Assembly (NCBI RefSeq): GCF_014651115.1
Contig: NZ_BMWG01000028.1
Span: forward strand, 1-64,000
From: Streptomyces inusitatus
GTDB lineage: Bacteria > Actinomycetota > Actinomycetes > Streptomycetales > Streptomycetaceae
DNA length: 64,000 nt
Direction of reading: 5' to 3'
In this document: piece after piece, positions 9,037 through 16,085 of the stretch
How the letters are laid out: each line of letters opens with the position of its first letter
Numbering within the stretch: position 1 is the stretch's first letter
Notes under the pieces: generated by a model
Databases searched by the model: none
Told to the model about the DNA's origin: nothing
The model's input: only the letters and a program-made list of their open reading frames with translations
Translations under genes and position numbers: made by a program

Positions 9037-9504
9037 GTGGCGCGCGTACCCGTGGTGGCCGGCTGGTTCACCGACGAAGGCGGCGACGGCGACGAGGAGG
9101 GTTTCCGGCTGCTGGGCACCCGCTGCACCGCGTGCTCGGCGGTCTTCTTCCCGCCCGAGCGCGACTTCTGCCGCGACCCCGGCTGCCCGGGCGGGGAGCT
9201 GACCCGGGCGCCGCTCTCCCGGCGGGGGCGGATCTGGTCGTACACCGACGCGCGCTACCGCCCGCCCGCGCCGTACGCGTCCGACCCGGACACCCCGTGG
9301 CGGCCGTACACCCTGATAGCCGTCGAGCTGGCGGCCGAGCGCATCGTGGTGCTGGGGCAGGCGGCCCCGGGGGTGACCCCGGCGGATCTCGCGGTGGGCA
9401 TGACGGCCGAGGCGGTGCCCGGGGTGCTCGGCGAGGACACAGGGGCGGGGACGGGGACGGTCCGGACCACCTGGTGGTGGCGGCCGGTCGCGGTGGGCCG
9501 ATGA
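9037..9504 (+). CDS. Zn-ribbon/OB-fold acyl-CoA-associated protein (DUF35 family)
   Basis: A 155-residue protein with a rubredoxin-like zinc ribbon (CTAC ... FCRDPGC, residues ~30-50) followed by an OB-fold segment (RGRIWSYTDARY). DUF35 proteins act as partners of thiolases and ketosteroid aldolases, holding acyl-CoA substrates. The reading frame ends ATGA, overlapping the thiolase ATG by four bases, so the two are translationally coupled and probably form one complex. The start is GTG 9037. Expression is likely controlled through the inverted repeat at 9000-9016. Confidence 0.88.
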   Translation: MARVPVVAGWFTDEGGDGDEEGFRLLGTRCTACSAVFFPPERDFCRDPGCPGGELTRAPLSRRGRIWSYTDARYRPPAPYASDPDTPWRPYTLIAVELAAERIVVLGQAAPGVTPADLAVGMTAEAVPGVLGEDTGAGTGTVRTTWWWRPVAVGR

Positions 9505-10718
9505 CATCCGGGGCCGAAGCCGGGTCCGGGTCCGGCGAGATCGCGGTCCTGGGGGTCGGGATGCATCCCTGGGGCAAGTGGGGCCACAGTTTTGTGCGGT
9601 ACGGGGTGGTCGCGGCGCGGGCGGCGCTCGGCGACGCGGGCCTCGACTGGCGGCGGATCCGGTCGGTGGTCGGTGCGAACACCGTGCGCGGCGGCTACCC
9701 CGGGCAGGTGGCCGGAGCGACCTTCGCCCGGGCGCTCGGCTGGCAGGGCGCCCGCGTCACCAGCGTCTACGCGGCCTGCGCCTCCGGGGCGCAGGCCATC
9801 GACGCGGCACGGGCCCAGATCCTGGCCGGTCTCGCCGACGCGGTGCTGGTGGTGGGCGCGGACTCGGCCCCCAAGGGCTTCTTCGCGCCTTCGGGCGGCG
9901 ACCGGCCGGACGATCCCGACTGGCTGCGGTTCCGGGTCCTCGGGGCGACCAACCCCGCGTACTTCGGGCTCCACGCCCGGCGGCGGATGGCCCTGCACGG
10001 TGACACTCCGGAGGACTTCGCCCTGGTCAAGGTGAAGAACGCGGCGGCGGGCGCGCTCAATCCGGACGCCCGCTACCGTACCCGGGTCTCCCCGCGCGAG
10101 GTGGCGGCCTCGGCGGTCGTCGCAGATCCGCTGCGGCTGCTCGACATCTGCGCCACCTCCGACGGGGCCGCGGCGCTGGTCCTCTCCAGCCTGGAGTTCG
10201 CGCGTCGGCACGGGGCCGCCGATCCCGTCCGGCTCCGTGCCGTGTCGACGCTGACCCCGGTGTATCCGAGGACGGTCCTCGACCTTCCGGACATCGCGAC
10301 CGACTCCGCGCTCGCGGTGCGATCGCCGCCGCACTCCTTCCGCGCCTCGCTCGCCCGGGCCGCGTACGAGGAGGCGGGCATCGGTCCGGCGGATCTCTCG
10401 CTCGCCGAGGTCTACGACCTCTCCACCGCCCTGGAGCTGGAGTGGTACGAGGACATCGGGCTGTGCGGGCCCGGCGAGGGGGCGAAGCTCGTACGGGAGG
10501 GCGTGACGGCGCTCGGCGGCCGGATCCCGGTGAACGCCGGCGGCGGGCTCGCCTCCTTCGGGGAGGCGGTGCCCGCGCAGGCCATCGCGCAGGTGTGCGA
10601 GCTGACCCGGCAGCTGCGGGGGACGGCGGGCGCGCGCCAGGTGGCCGGGGCGCGGGCCGGGATCGCCGTGACCCAGGGGCTGTTCGGGCACGGCTCGGCC
10701 GTCGTCGCCGTACGCTGA
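9501..10718 (+). CDS. Thiolase / SCP-x-like lipid-transfer protein
   Basis: A 405-residue thiolase-fold enzyme, probably acting on acyl-CoA esters in fatty acid or sterol side-chain breakdown. The nucleophile is C93 in VYAACASGAQAID. The C-terminal motif reads NAGGGLASFGEA, which lacks the GHP histidine of ordinary thiolases, and GLFGHGSA follows near the end. This pattern matches SCP-2/SCP-x and DUF35-partnered thiolases, which may catalyse retro-aldol or thiolytic steps only with their partner. Overlap with the DUF35 gene supports that. The exact substrate is unknown. Confidence 0.88.
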   Translation: MTSGAEAGSGSGEIAVLGVGMHPWGKWGHSFVRYGVVAARAALGDAGLDWRRIRSVVGANTVRGGYPGQVAGATFARALGWQGARVTSVYAACASGAQAIDAARAQILAGLADAVLVVGADSAPKGFFAPSGGDRPDDPDWLRFRVLGATNPAYFGLHARRRMALHGDTPEDFALVKVKNAAAGALNPDARYRTRVSPREVAASAVVADPLRLLDICATSDGAAALVLSSLEFARRHGAADPVRLRAVSTLTPVYPRTVLDLPDIATDSALAVRSPPHSFRASLARAAYEEAGIGPADLSLAEVYDLSTALELEWYEDIGLCGPGEGAKLVREGVTALGGRIPVNAGGGLASFGEAVPAQAIAQVCELTRQLRGTAGARQVAGARAGIAVTQGLFGHGSAVVAVR

Positions 10719-10761
10719 GAACGCTGAGAACGCTGTCGGAACGGCCGGTCGGGGCGGCGGA

Positions 10762-11367
10762 TCAGGTCGCGGCCGCCGCGCGTCGCGAGCCGTCGACGCG
10801 CTCCAGGGCGTGTTCGACCACCGCGACCAGGACCTCCTTGACCGATTCGCGCTCGCGGGCGTCGCACATCATCAGCGGCACACCGGGATCGAGGTCGAGA
10901 GCGGTCCGCACGGTCTCCACGGGGAAGCGGCCGGCTCCGTCGAAGCAGTTGACGGCGACGGTGAAGGGAATCCCCCGGCGCTCGAAGTAGTCGACGGCGG
11001 CGAACGAGTCCTCCAGACGGCGGGTGTCGGCCAGGACGACCGCGCCCAGCGCGCCCTGGGCCAGTTCGTCCCAGAGGAACCAGAAGCGGTCCTGGCCAGG
11101 GGTGCCGAAGACATAGAGCACCAGATCCTCGCGGAGCGTGATGCGCCCGAAGTCCATGGCGACGGTGGTCGTCGTCTTCCCCTCGACGCCCGCGGTGTCG
11201 TCCACCGGGCGTCCCGCCTCGCTCAGCGTCTCCTCGGTGCGCAGCGGTCTGATCTCGCTGACCGCGCCCACCAGGGTGGTCTTTCCCACCCCGAATCCGC
11301 CCGCGACCAGGATCTTCAGGGTCACCGGCTCGACGGGCCGCCGGCTGTTAGAGCGCCCGAAGACCAT
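10762..11367 (-). CDS. cvnD: Conservon GTP-binding protein CvnD
   Basis: A 201-residue small GTPase. The P-loop is GGFGVGKTT at residues 23-31, the switch II/G3 region is YVFGTPGQDRFW, and the G4 motif is NCFD in place of NKxD, as usual in this family. CvnD proteins work with CvnA-C in membrane-associated complexes resembling eukaryotic G-protein coupling and influence development and antibiotic production. It is the last gene of the four-gene conservon and overlaps cvnC by 20 bases. Which numbered conservon this is cannot be told without alignment. Confidence 0.93.
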   Translation of the reverse strand: MVFGRSNSRRPVEPVTLKILVAGGFGVGKTTLVGAVSEIRPLRTEETLSEAGRPVDDTAGVEGKTTTTVAMDFGRITLREDLVLYVFGTPGQDRFWFLWDELAQGALGAVVLADTRRLEDSFAAVDYFERRGIPFTVAVNCFDGAGRFPVETVRTALDLDPGVPLMMCDARERESVKEVLVAVVEHALERVDGSRRAAAAT

Positions 11368-11752
11368 TGATCACCTCGCGGAGAATATTCACGTCCGGCA
11401 GTTCTGCCGGGGGTACGGGACGGGTTACATGCACGAGCGCGTCCTCGACCAGATCGCCGACGAGGACGCGCACCACCCCCACGGGGAGGTCGAGGCCGGC
11501 CGCGAGTTCGGCGATGGACTGCGGGGTGTCCTCGCAGCGTTCGACGATCTCGACGTGTTCCGGCGAGAGCGACTGGTCGTGCACGGGGTGGTCGGCGGCC
11601 GGTTCCGGCACGACGAGGGCGATCAGATCGAGCCGGTGGTGGGAGGTGCTGCTCGTACGGCCGCGGGTCATGGCGTACGGGCGGACCACCGGACCCGCCT
11701 CGGCGTCGAAGTAGTGGTGCGGATTCTGGGAGTGATGAGCGGATTCACTCAT
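11348..11752 (-). CDS. cvnC: Conservon DUF742 protein CvnC
   Basis: A 134-residue DUF742 protein with a winged-helix core (DTPQSIAELAAGLDLPVGVV, about residues 75-95) and the RPYAMTRGRT block typical of CvnC. It is thought to bridge CvnB and the GTPase CvnD. The conserved LPDVNILREVINGLRAL tail is coded by bases shared with the start of cvnD, an overlap that implies coupled translation. No DNA-binding role has been shown for the family. Confidence 0.92.
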   Translation of the reverse strand: MSESAHHSQNPHHYFDAEAGPVVRPYAMTRGRTSSTSHHRLDLIALVVPEPAADHPVHDQSLSPEHVEIVERCEDTPQSIAELAAGLDLPVGVVRVLVGDLVEDALVHVTRPVPPAELPDVNILREVINGLRAL

Positions 11753-11762
11753 GACGGAACCG

Positions 11763-12215
11763 TCACCCTCCGGCGCGACCGGTCCGCGGCGCGGTGGCGA
11801 GGTGGACTCCTACTCGTTTGACCATGAGCGTCATCTCGTACGCCACCTGGCCGACGTCCGAGTCGGCGTCCGCGAGCACGGCCAGACAGCTGCCGTCGCC
11901 CGCGGCGGTGACGAAGAGGAAGGCCTCGTCCAGCTCCACGACGGTCTGGCGGACCCTGCCCGCGTCGAAGTGGCGGCCCACACCCTTGGCGAGGCTGTGG
12001 AACCCGGAGGCCACGGCGGCGAGATGCTCGCTGTCCTCCCGGGTCAGCTCCCGCGAGGTGCCGGTCGCCAGACCGTCGCTGGAGAGTACGAGAGCCTTGT
12101 GGATGCTGCCGACCCGGTCGACCAGTTCATCCAGCAGCCAGTTCAGTTCACCCACTGCCGGGTTGGCCGGGCGTCCGCCGGCGGTGTGGTGTGCTGCGGC
12201 ATGCGGTGCGGTCAT
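11763..12215 (-). CDS. cvnB: Conservon roadblock/LC7 protein CvnB
   Basis: A 150-residue roadblock/LC7-domain protein (LNWLLDELVDRVGSIHKALV at the N-terminal helix and strand; LAVLADADSDVGQVAYEMTL later). Such proteins regulate small GTPases; in conservons CvnB pairs with the CvnA sensor and the CvnD GTPase. Its ATG overlaps the cvnA stop as ATGA, so translation is coupled. Ten bases separate it from cvnC. Confidence 0.93.
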   Translation of the reverse strand: MTAPHAAAHHTAGGRPANPAVGELNWLLDELVDRVGSIHKALVLSSDGLATGTSRELTREDSEHLAAVASGFHSLAKGVGRHFDAGRVRQTVVELDEAFLFVTAAGDGSCLAVLADADSDVGQVAYEMTLMVKRVGVHLATAPRTGRAGG

Positions 12216-14968
12216 GGACCGTCCCCCTCCGATGTCGTTCGTGGTGCTGTCCGGCCGGGGACGGTGCCGATGGTCCGGTCGGCCTCGTCGTCCCCGTGTG
12301 CGTTCTTGAGGCGGCCCCGCTGCCAGCCCCGCTGCATGGAGGCCATGCGGCTGCGTACTTCCTCGGCGTCGCGTTCGGTCTCCCGGCCCGGTTCCCGGTC
12401 CTCGGTACGGGGGTCGGGCGCGGCGGCCCGGAGCTGGGGGGCCAGGTTCGCCTGGCGGACCCGGCGGGGCAGGCCGTCGATCAGCGCGGGTGCCGCGTCG
12501 TCACCGCTGCCGCTGCCGCTTCCCGTACCACTGCTCCGCGTACCGCTTCCCGTACCGCCGCTTGCCGTACCGCTCCCTGTGCCGGGCGCGGTGGCGCGGC
12601 TCGACGGGAGGGTCGGGGTGGCGGCGGGGCGGGGGTGGGCCGGTTCGTCCACCCGGCGGCCGCGGTCGGCGACGAGGGTGGGGGTGCGGCGGGGCAGCGG
12701 CACGGGCTCCGCCCTCCGCTCCGCCTCGGCGTCGGACGGCTGCGGGTGCGGCTCGTCCGGGGCGGTGCGCCGGGCGTGGCGCGAGCGGGAGCGGAAGACT
12801 CCCGCGCGGTCCCGGTCGCCGCCGTCGAGATCGAGGAGCGCGCCGGGGCCGGTGAGGGTGTCGGGGTCCGTGAGGGTCTCCGCGCCGCTCAGCCCCAGCG
12901 GGTCGACGGGTCCTTCGAGTTCGACCGGGCCGTCGAAGAGCGCGGAGTCGTCCCGGTGGTCGGGGGTCCGGCCGGAGGGCCTGGCGCGCGCCGACAGTTT
13001 GCCGTCGCTGCCGCGCCGCCCGGCCGGGGAGTCGCTCTTGCGGTCGAGCCGGAAGCCGGTGCCCTGGGTCTCGGGGGCCTCGGTGAGGAGGGGCGCGGGG
13101 ATGAAGACGACCGCTGTGGTGCCCCCGTACGGCGAGGGCTGGAGCGAGACCCTGACGCCCTGGCGCTGGGCGAGCCGGCTGACGACGAACAGTCCGAGGC
13201 GGTCGGTGTCGGAGAGTTCGAACTCCGGGGTCTCGGCGAGCCGGAGATTGGCGTCGAGGAGCAGTTCGGAGGCCATTCCGAGGCCCCGGTCGTGGATTTC
13301 CAGGGTGAAGCCGTTGGCCACCCGCTCGCCGAGCACCTGGACACCGGTGTGCGGCGGCGAGAAGACGGTGGCGTTCTCCAGGAGTTCGGCTATGAGGTGG
13401 GTGAGGTCGGCGACCGCGGGGCCGCCGACGCCGATGCGGGGCAGCCGGCGGACCTCGATGCGCTCGTAGTCCTCGACCTCGGCGACGGCCGCCCGTACGA
13501 CGTCCATCAGCTGGATCGGCTTGCGCCACTGCCGGGAGGGGGCCGCGCCGGAGAGGATCACCAGGCCTTCGGCGTGGCGTCGCATACGGGTGGTGAGGTG
13601 GTCGAGGCGGAAGAGGTCGGCCAGTTCGTCGGTGTCCTCGGTGCGGCGTTCCATGGCGTCGAGGAGGGTGAGCTGGCGGTGCAGGAGGACCTGGTTGCGG
13701 CGGGCGAGGTTGACGAAGACCTCGGAGACGCCGCGCCGCATGTCGGCCTGGCGGACGGCGGCCTCGACGGCGGCGCGCTGGAGGGTGTTGAGGGCCTGGC
13801 CCGCCTGGCCGATCTCGTCCTTGTCGTACTCCAGGCGCGGTGCCTCGGTCTCGACGTCGACCTTCTCTCCGGCGGCGAGACGGCGCATCACGCTGGGCAG
13901 CCGGACGCCGGAGACCTCGTGGGCCTCCTTGCGCAGCCTGGAGAGGTCGCGGATCAGGTCGCGGCCGACGCGTACGGAGACGATGACGGAGACGAGCAGG
14001 GCGAGGAAGCCGAGGATGCCCGCGACGCCCGCCTGGAGGAAGACTCCGTTGGCGGCGGGGCCGACACGGTCCTGGTGGCGCTCGCCGGACGCCCTGGCCT
14101 CACGGCTGAGCTCTTCGAGGACGGGGGTCGCGGCGGTGTGCCACTCCTCGACCTGGGCGGCGGAGGCCCGGGCGACGGGCCCGCCGTCGATGAGGCGCTC
14201 CTCGGCGGCCCGCAGGGGTTCGGTCTTGGGGCCGCGCCAGAACTGCAGATAGATCTCGCGTTCCCGGGCGGGCAGGGATTCGAGGTTGATCTCGTAGTAC
14301 AGCTCGCGGTGGGCGACGAAGTCGGAGAGCCTGCGGATCTCGCCCGCGGTGACCTTGCCCGTGGTGAGGGCGGAGACGATCAGCGCGTCCTCGCGGGAGA
14401 GCATCTCGGCCGCGCGGGCCAGTCCGGCGACGGCACGGCCCTGGCGCTCGATGTCCACGTCGTGGACGGAGTGCAGTGTGGCCATGAAGCTGAAGCCGGG
14501 GTTGATGATCCGGTTGTAGTAGTCGAGGGCCTGGGCGCGGGAGACGGTGCCGGAGTCCACGGAGCGGCGGAGGGCGACGAGTCCGTCGAAACCCTTGACG
14601 AGCGAGGCGAGCCTGCGCTCGGAGTCGGAGCGCAGATCGTCCCGTACGTCCTGTCCGGCGATGCTCTCCTTGAGTTTGGCGACCACCTTGTCGGTGGCGC
14701 GGCGCTTGTCGCGGAGGGTGGGCAGGGCGTCGGAGGCGCGGCGGTCGGCCAGGTAGATCAGCGTCTGGCGGCGCTCCCCCTGGACGACGTCGAGCGCGTC
14801 GACCATCGGTTCGCCGATCCGGTCGACCACCGCGCCCACGTCGAGGAGGTTGTCGGCCTCGCGTCCGGTGATGGCTGTGGCGAAGCCCCAGAGGGCGGTC
14901 AGGGAGAGCAGCGGCACCAGCAACAACGCCACGATCTTCCGGCGGATGGACTTCCCGCGAAAGCGCAT
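12212..14968 (-). CDS. cvnA: Conservon sensor histidine kinase-like protein CvnA
   Basis: A 918-residue membrane sensor. It begins with a basic stretch and a transmembrane helix (KIVALLLVPLLSLTALWGF), then a nitrate/nitrite-sensor-like extracellular domain to about residue 300, a second membrane helix (GILGFLALLVSVIVSV), a HAMP linker, a dimerisation helix and an ATPase domain (LLENATVFSP, DRGLGM, GLGLFVV-like LGLFVVSRLA). The ~280-residue C-terminus is disordered, with Thr-Gly-Ser repeats. ATG 14968 (MRFRGKSIRRK) is chosen because it starts the signal-like region. CvnA proteins often lack kinase activity; here no obvious phospho-accepting His motif stands out. Confidence 0.92.
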   Translation of the reverse strand: MRFRGKSIRRKIVALLLVPLLSLTALWGFATAITGREADNLLDVGAVVDRIGEPMVDALDVVQGERRQTLIYLADRRASDALPTLRDKRRATDKVVAKLKESIAGQDVRDDLRSDSERRLASLVKGFDGLVALRRSVDSGTVSRAQALDYYNRIINPGFSFMATLHSVHDVDIERQGRAVAGLARAAEMLSREDALIVSALTTGKVTAGEIRRLSDFVAHRELYYEINLESLPAREREIYLQFWRGPKTEPLRAAEERLIDGGPVARASAAQVEEWHTAATPVLEELSREARASGERHQDRVGPAANGVFLQAGVAGILGFLALLVSVIVSVRVGRDLIRDLSRLRKEAHEVSGVRLPSVMRRLAAGEKVDVETEAPRLEYDKDEIGQAGQALNTLQRAAVEAAVRQADMRRGVSEVFVNLARRNQVLLHRQLTLLDAMERRTEDTDELADLFRLDHLTTRMRRHAEGLVILSGAAPSRQWRKPIQLMDVVRAAVAEVEDYERIEVRRLPRIGVGGPAVADLTHLIAELLENATVFSPPHTGVQVLGERVANGFTLEIHDRGLGMASELLLDANLRLAETPEFELSDTDRLGLFVVSRLAQRQGVRVSLQPSPYGGTTAVVFIPAPLLTEAPETQGTGFRLDRKSDSPAGRRGSDGKLSARARPSGRTPDHRDDSALFDGPVELEGPVDPLGLSGAETLTDPDTLTGPGALLDLDGGDRDRAGVFRSRSRHARRTAPDEPHPQPSDAEAERRAEPVPLPRRTPTLVADRGRRVDEPAHPRPAATPTLPSSRATAPGTGSGTASGGTGSGTRSSGTGSGSGSGDDAAPALIDGLPRRVRQANLAPQLRAAAPDPRTEDREPGRETERDAEEVRSRMASMQRGWQRGRLKNAHGDDEADRTIGTVPGRTAPRTTSEGDGP

Positions 14969-15450
14969 GGCCTCCCCCTGCTCAACACCGTCCGGTACAA
15001 ACGGTGTTCCCTCGGTCAACAAACGGCGCGAGCCTACTACTGTCACTCAGACAACTCGAAGACACGTCCGGTCGATTTTCGGCCTGTCGCTGCTGTGTTG
15101 ATCACGGGATGTCCCGGTATTCAAGGAGTTGGCATTCCCGGCGTGTCGTATGAGACCCGGCGCGCCTCGGATACCGAACGAGGGGCATTGGCTGGAATTC
15201 TTCGCCTCGTGCCCGGGATACGGGAATCATCCGAGCTGATCGCGCGTCTTCGTAGTGAGGGGACGCGCGGGACGGTGGGTCCGGCTCACCGGCCGGTGGC
15301 GCGAGTGGGGGTCTCGATCTCGTCGGGGCGGGGGATGTTCGGTCCGGCCGGTTCGGCGGCGCTCCGCGAGGGGCGGTGGCGGGCCGGAGTGGAGCGGTGG
15401 ATTCCGGGCAGCCGAACCGAGGGTGGAGACATGTGTGTAGGGGGTGGGAA
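14969..15450. other. Divergent intergenic region upstream of cvnA
   Basis: No gene could be supported. On the reverse strand a promoter-like pair lies at 15031-15060 for the conservon. A frame from GTG 15143 to 15454 exists but its third-position GC content is low for this genome, so I do not call it. The rest shows nothing recognisable. Confidence 0.5.
15031..15060 (-). promoter_or_regulatory. Possible vegetative promoter of the conservon
   Basis: On the reverse strand TTCGAG (15055-15060) and TAGGCT (15031-15036) are 18 bases apart, the spacing of principal-sigma promoters in Streptomyces. The -10 is good and the -35 is only fair. It would give a leader of about 55-60 bases before cvnA. 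Confidence 0.35.
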
Positions 15451-15954
15451 GTGAGAAGGACGATGGAAGCGGACGAGCGTCGCGACGGGAGCGGAGCGGC
15501 GGACCGGGTGCCGGGGACGCCGGTTCGGCGGCAGCTCTGGGTGGAGGAGCCGGCCGCGCGGCGGAGGATGGCCGATCCGGTGCGTACGTCTGCGGTCCGC
15601 GCGGTGCTCATCGTTTCGCTGACGCTGATTCAGGCGATGATCGCCTTTCTGTGCACGATGGCGGGTTCCTGGCTGGCGTTTCCGATGGTGCTCGGCGGTG
15701 TCGCCGGGACGGTCGTCGCAACCTGGGGCGTGCTGGACGCCTGGGTGACCCGTCAGGTCTGGAATCAGCGCCACGGGGTGGTGTCGGAGCCGAGCAGCAG
15801 CGCCCGGCGGCTGCGGCGTGATCGCAGGCGGGAGCGGCGTGCGGCCAGGGCGGCGGCACGGCGTGGCGCGCGTATACGGCGGCGGGGGCCCGGGCGCGGG
15901 GAGCGGGTGCCGCAGCGGGGGGCCGGCCGCCTTTCGGAGCTGTCCGAGGTCTGA
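15451..15954 (+). CDS. Small membrane protein with basic tail, function unknown
   Basis: A 167-residue protein I cannot place in a named family. Two adjacent hydrophobic segments (VRAVLIVSLTLIQAMIAFL and AFPMVLGGVAGTVVATWGVL) form a hairpin membrane domain around residues 50-95, followed by a very Arg-rich cytoplasmic tail. The start is either GTG 15451 or ATG 15463; GTG has the better-placed GGGGGTGGG. It lies alone between the divergent conservon and the convergent condensin-like locus. Confidence 0.75.
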   Translation: MRRTMEADERRDGSGAADRVPGTPVRRQLWVEEPAARRRMADPVRTSAVRAVLIVSLTLIQAMIAFLCTMAGSWLAFPMVLGGVAGTVVATWGVLDAWVTRQVWNQRHGVVSEPSSSARRLRRDRRRERRAARAAARRGARIRRRGPGRGERVPQRGAGRLSELSEV

Positions 15955-15966
15955 CCGGGCTGACCG

Positions 15967-16020
15967 GGCTTGGCTCGACCGGGCCTGGCCTGGCCTGACT
16001 TGACCTGACCGCGCCTGACT
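15967..16020. repeat. Short tandem and direct repeats after the 15451 gene
   Basis: The sequence is made of TGACC/GGCCT variants; CCTGACTTGACC occurs twice in succession, 21 bases apart. It looks like simple slippage-derived sequence between a gene end and a terminator. Confidence 0.45.
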
Positions 16021-16027
16021 TGACCGA

Positions 16028-16062
16028 AGCCCGGGCCGGGGAGGGATCCGCCGGCCCGGGCT
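16028..16062. terminator. Hairpin between convergent genes
   Basis: A perfect 12-base inverted repeat, AGCCCGGGCCGG and CCGGCCCGGGCT, with an 11-base loop stands between the rightward 15451 gene and the leftward jetC-like gene. It has no T-run but is long enough to terminate both. Confidence 0.65.
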
Positions 16063-16085
16063 GTGTGCTGCTCGGTGGCGGGTCG

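Noticed and set aside
15143..15454. Possible 103-residue gene starting GTG and overlapping the next GTG as GTGA
   Set aside because: Third codon positions are not GC-rich as in real genes here, the ribosome binding site is about 14 bases away, and the product looks like no family I know.
12191..15454. A 1087-residue open frame antisense to cvnA
   Set aside because: Shadow of cvnA; no ribosome binding site or domain, and composition is that of a reverse frame.
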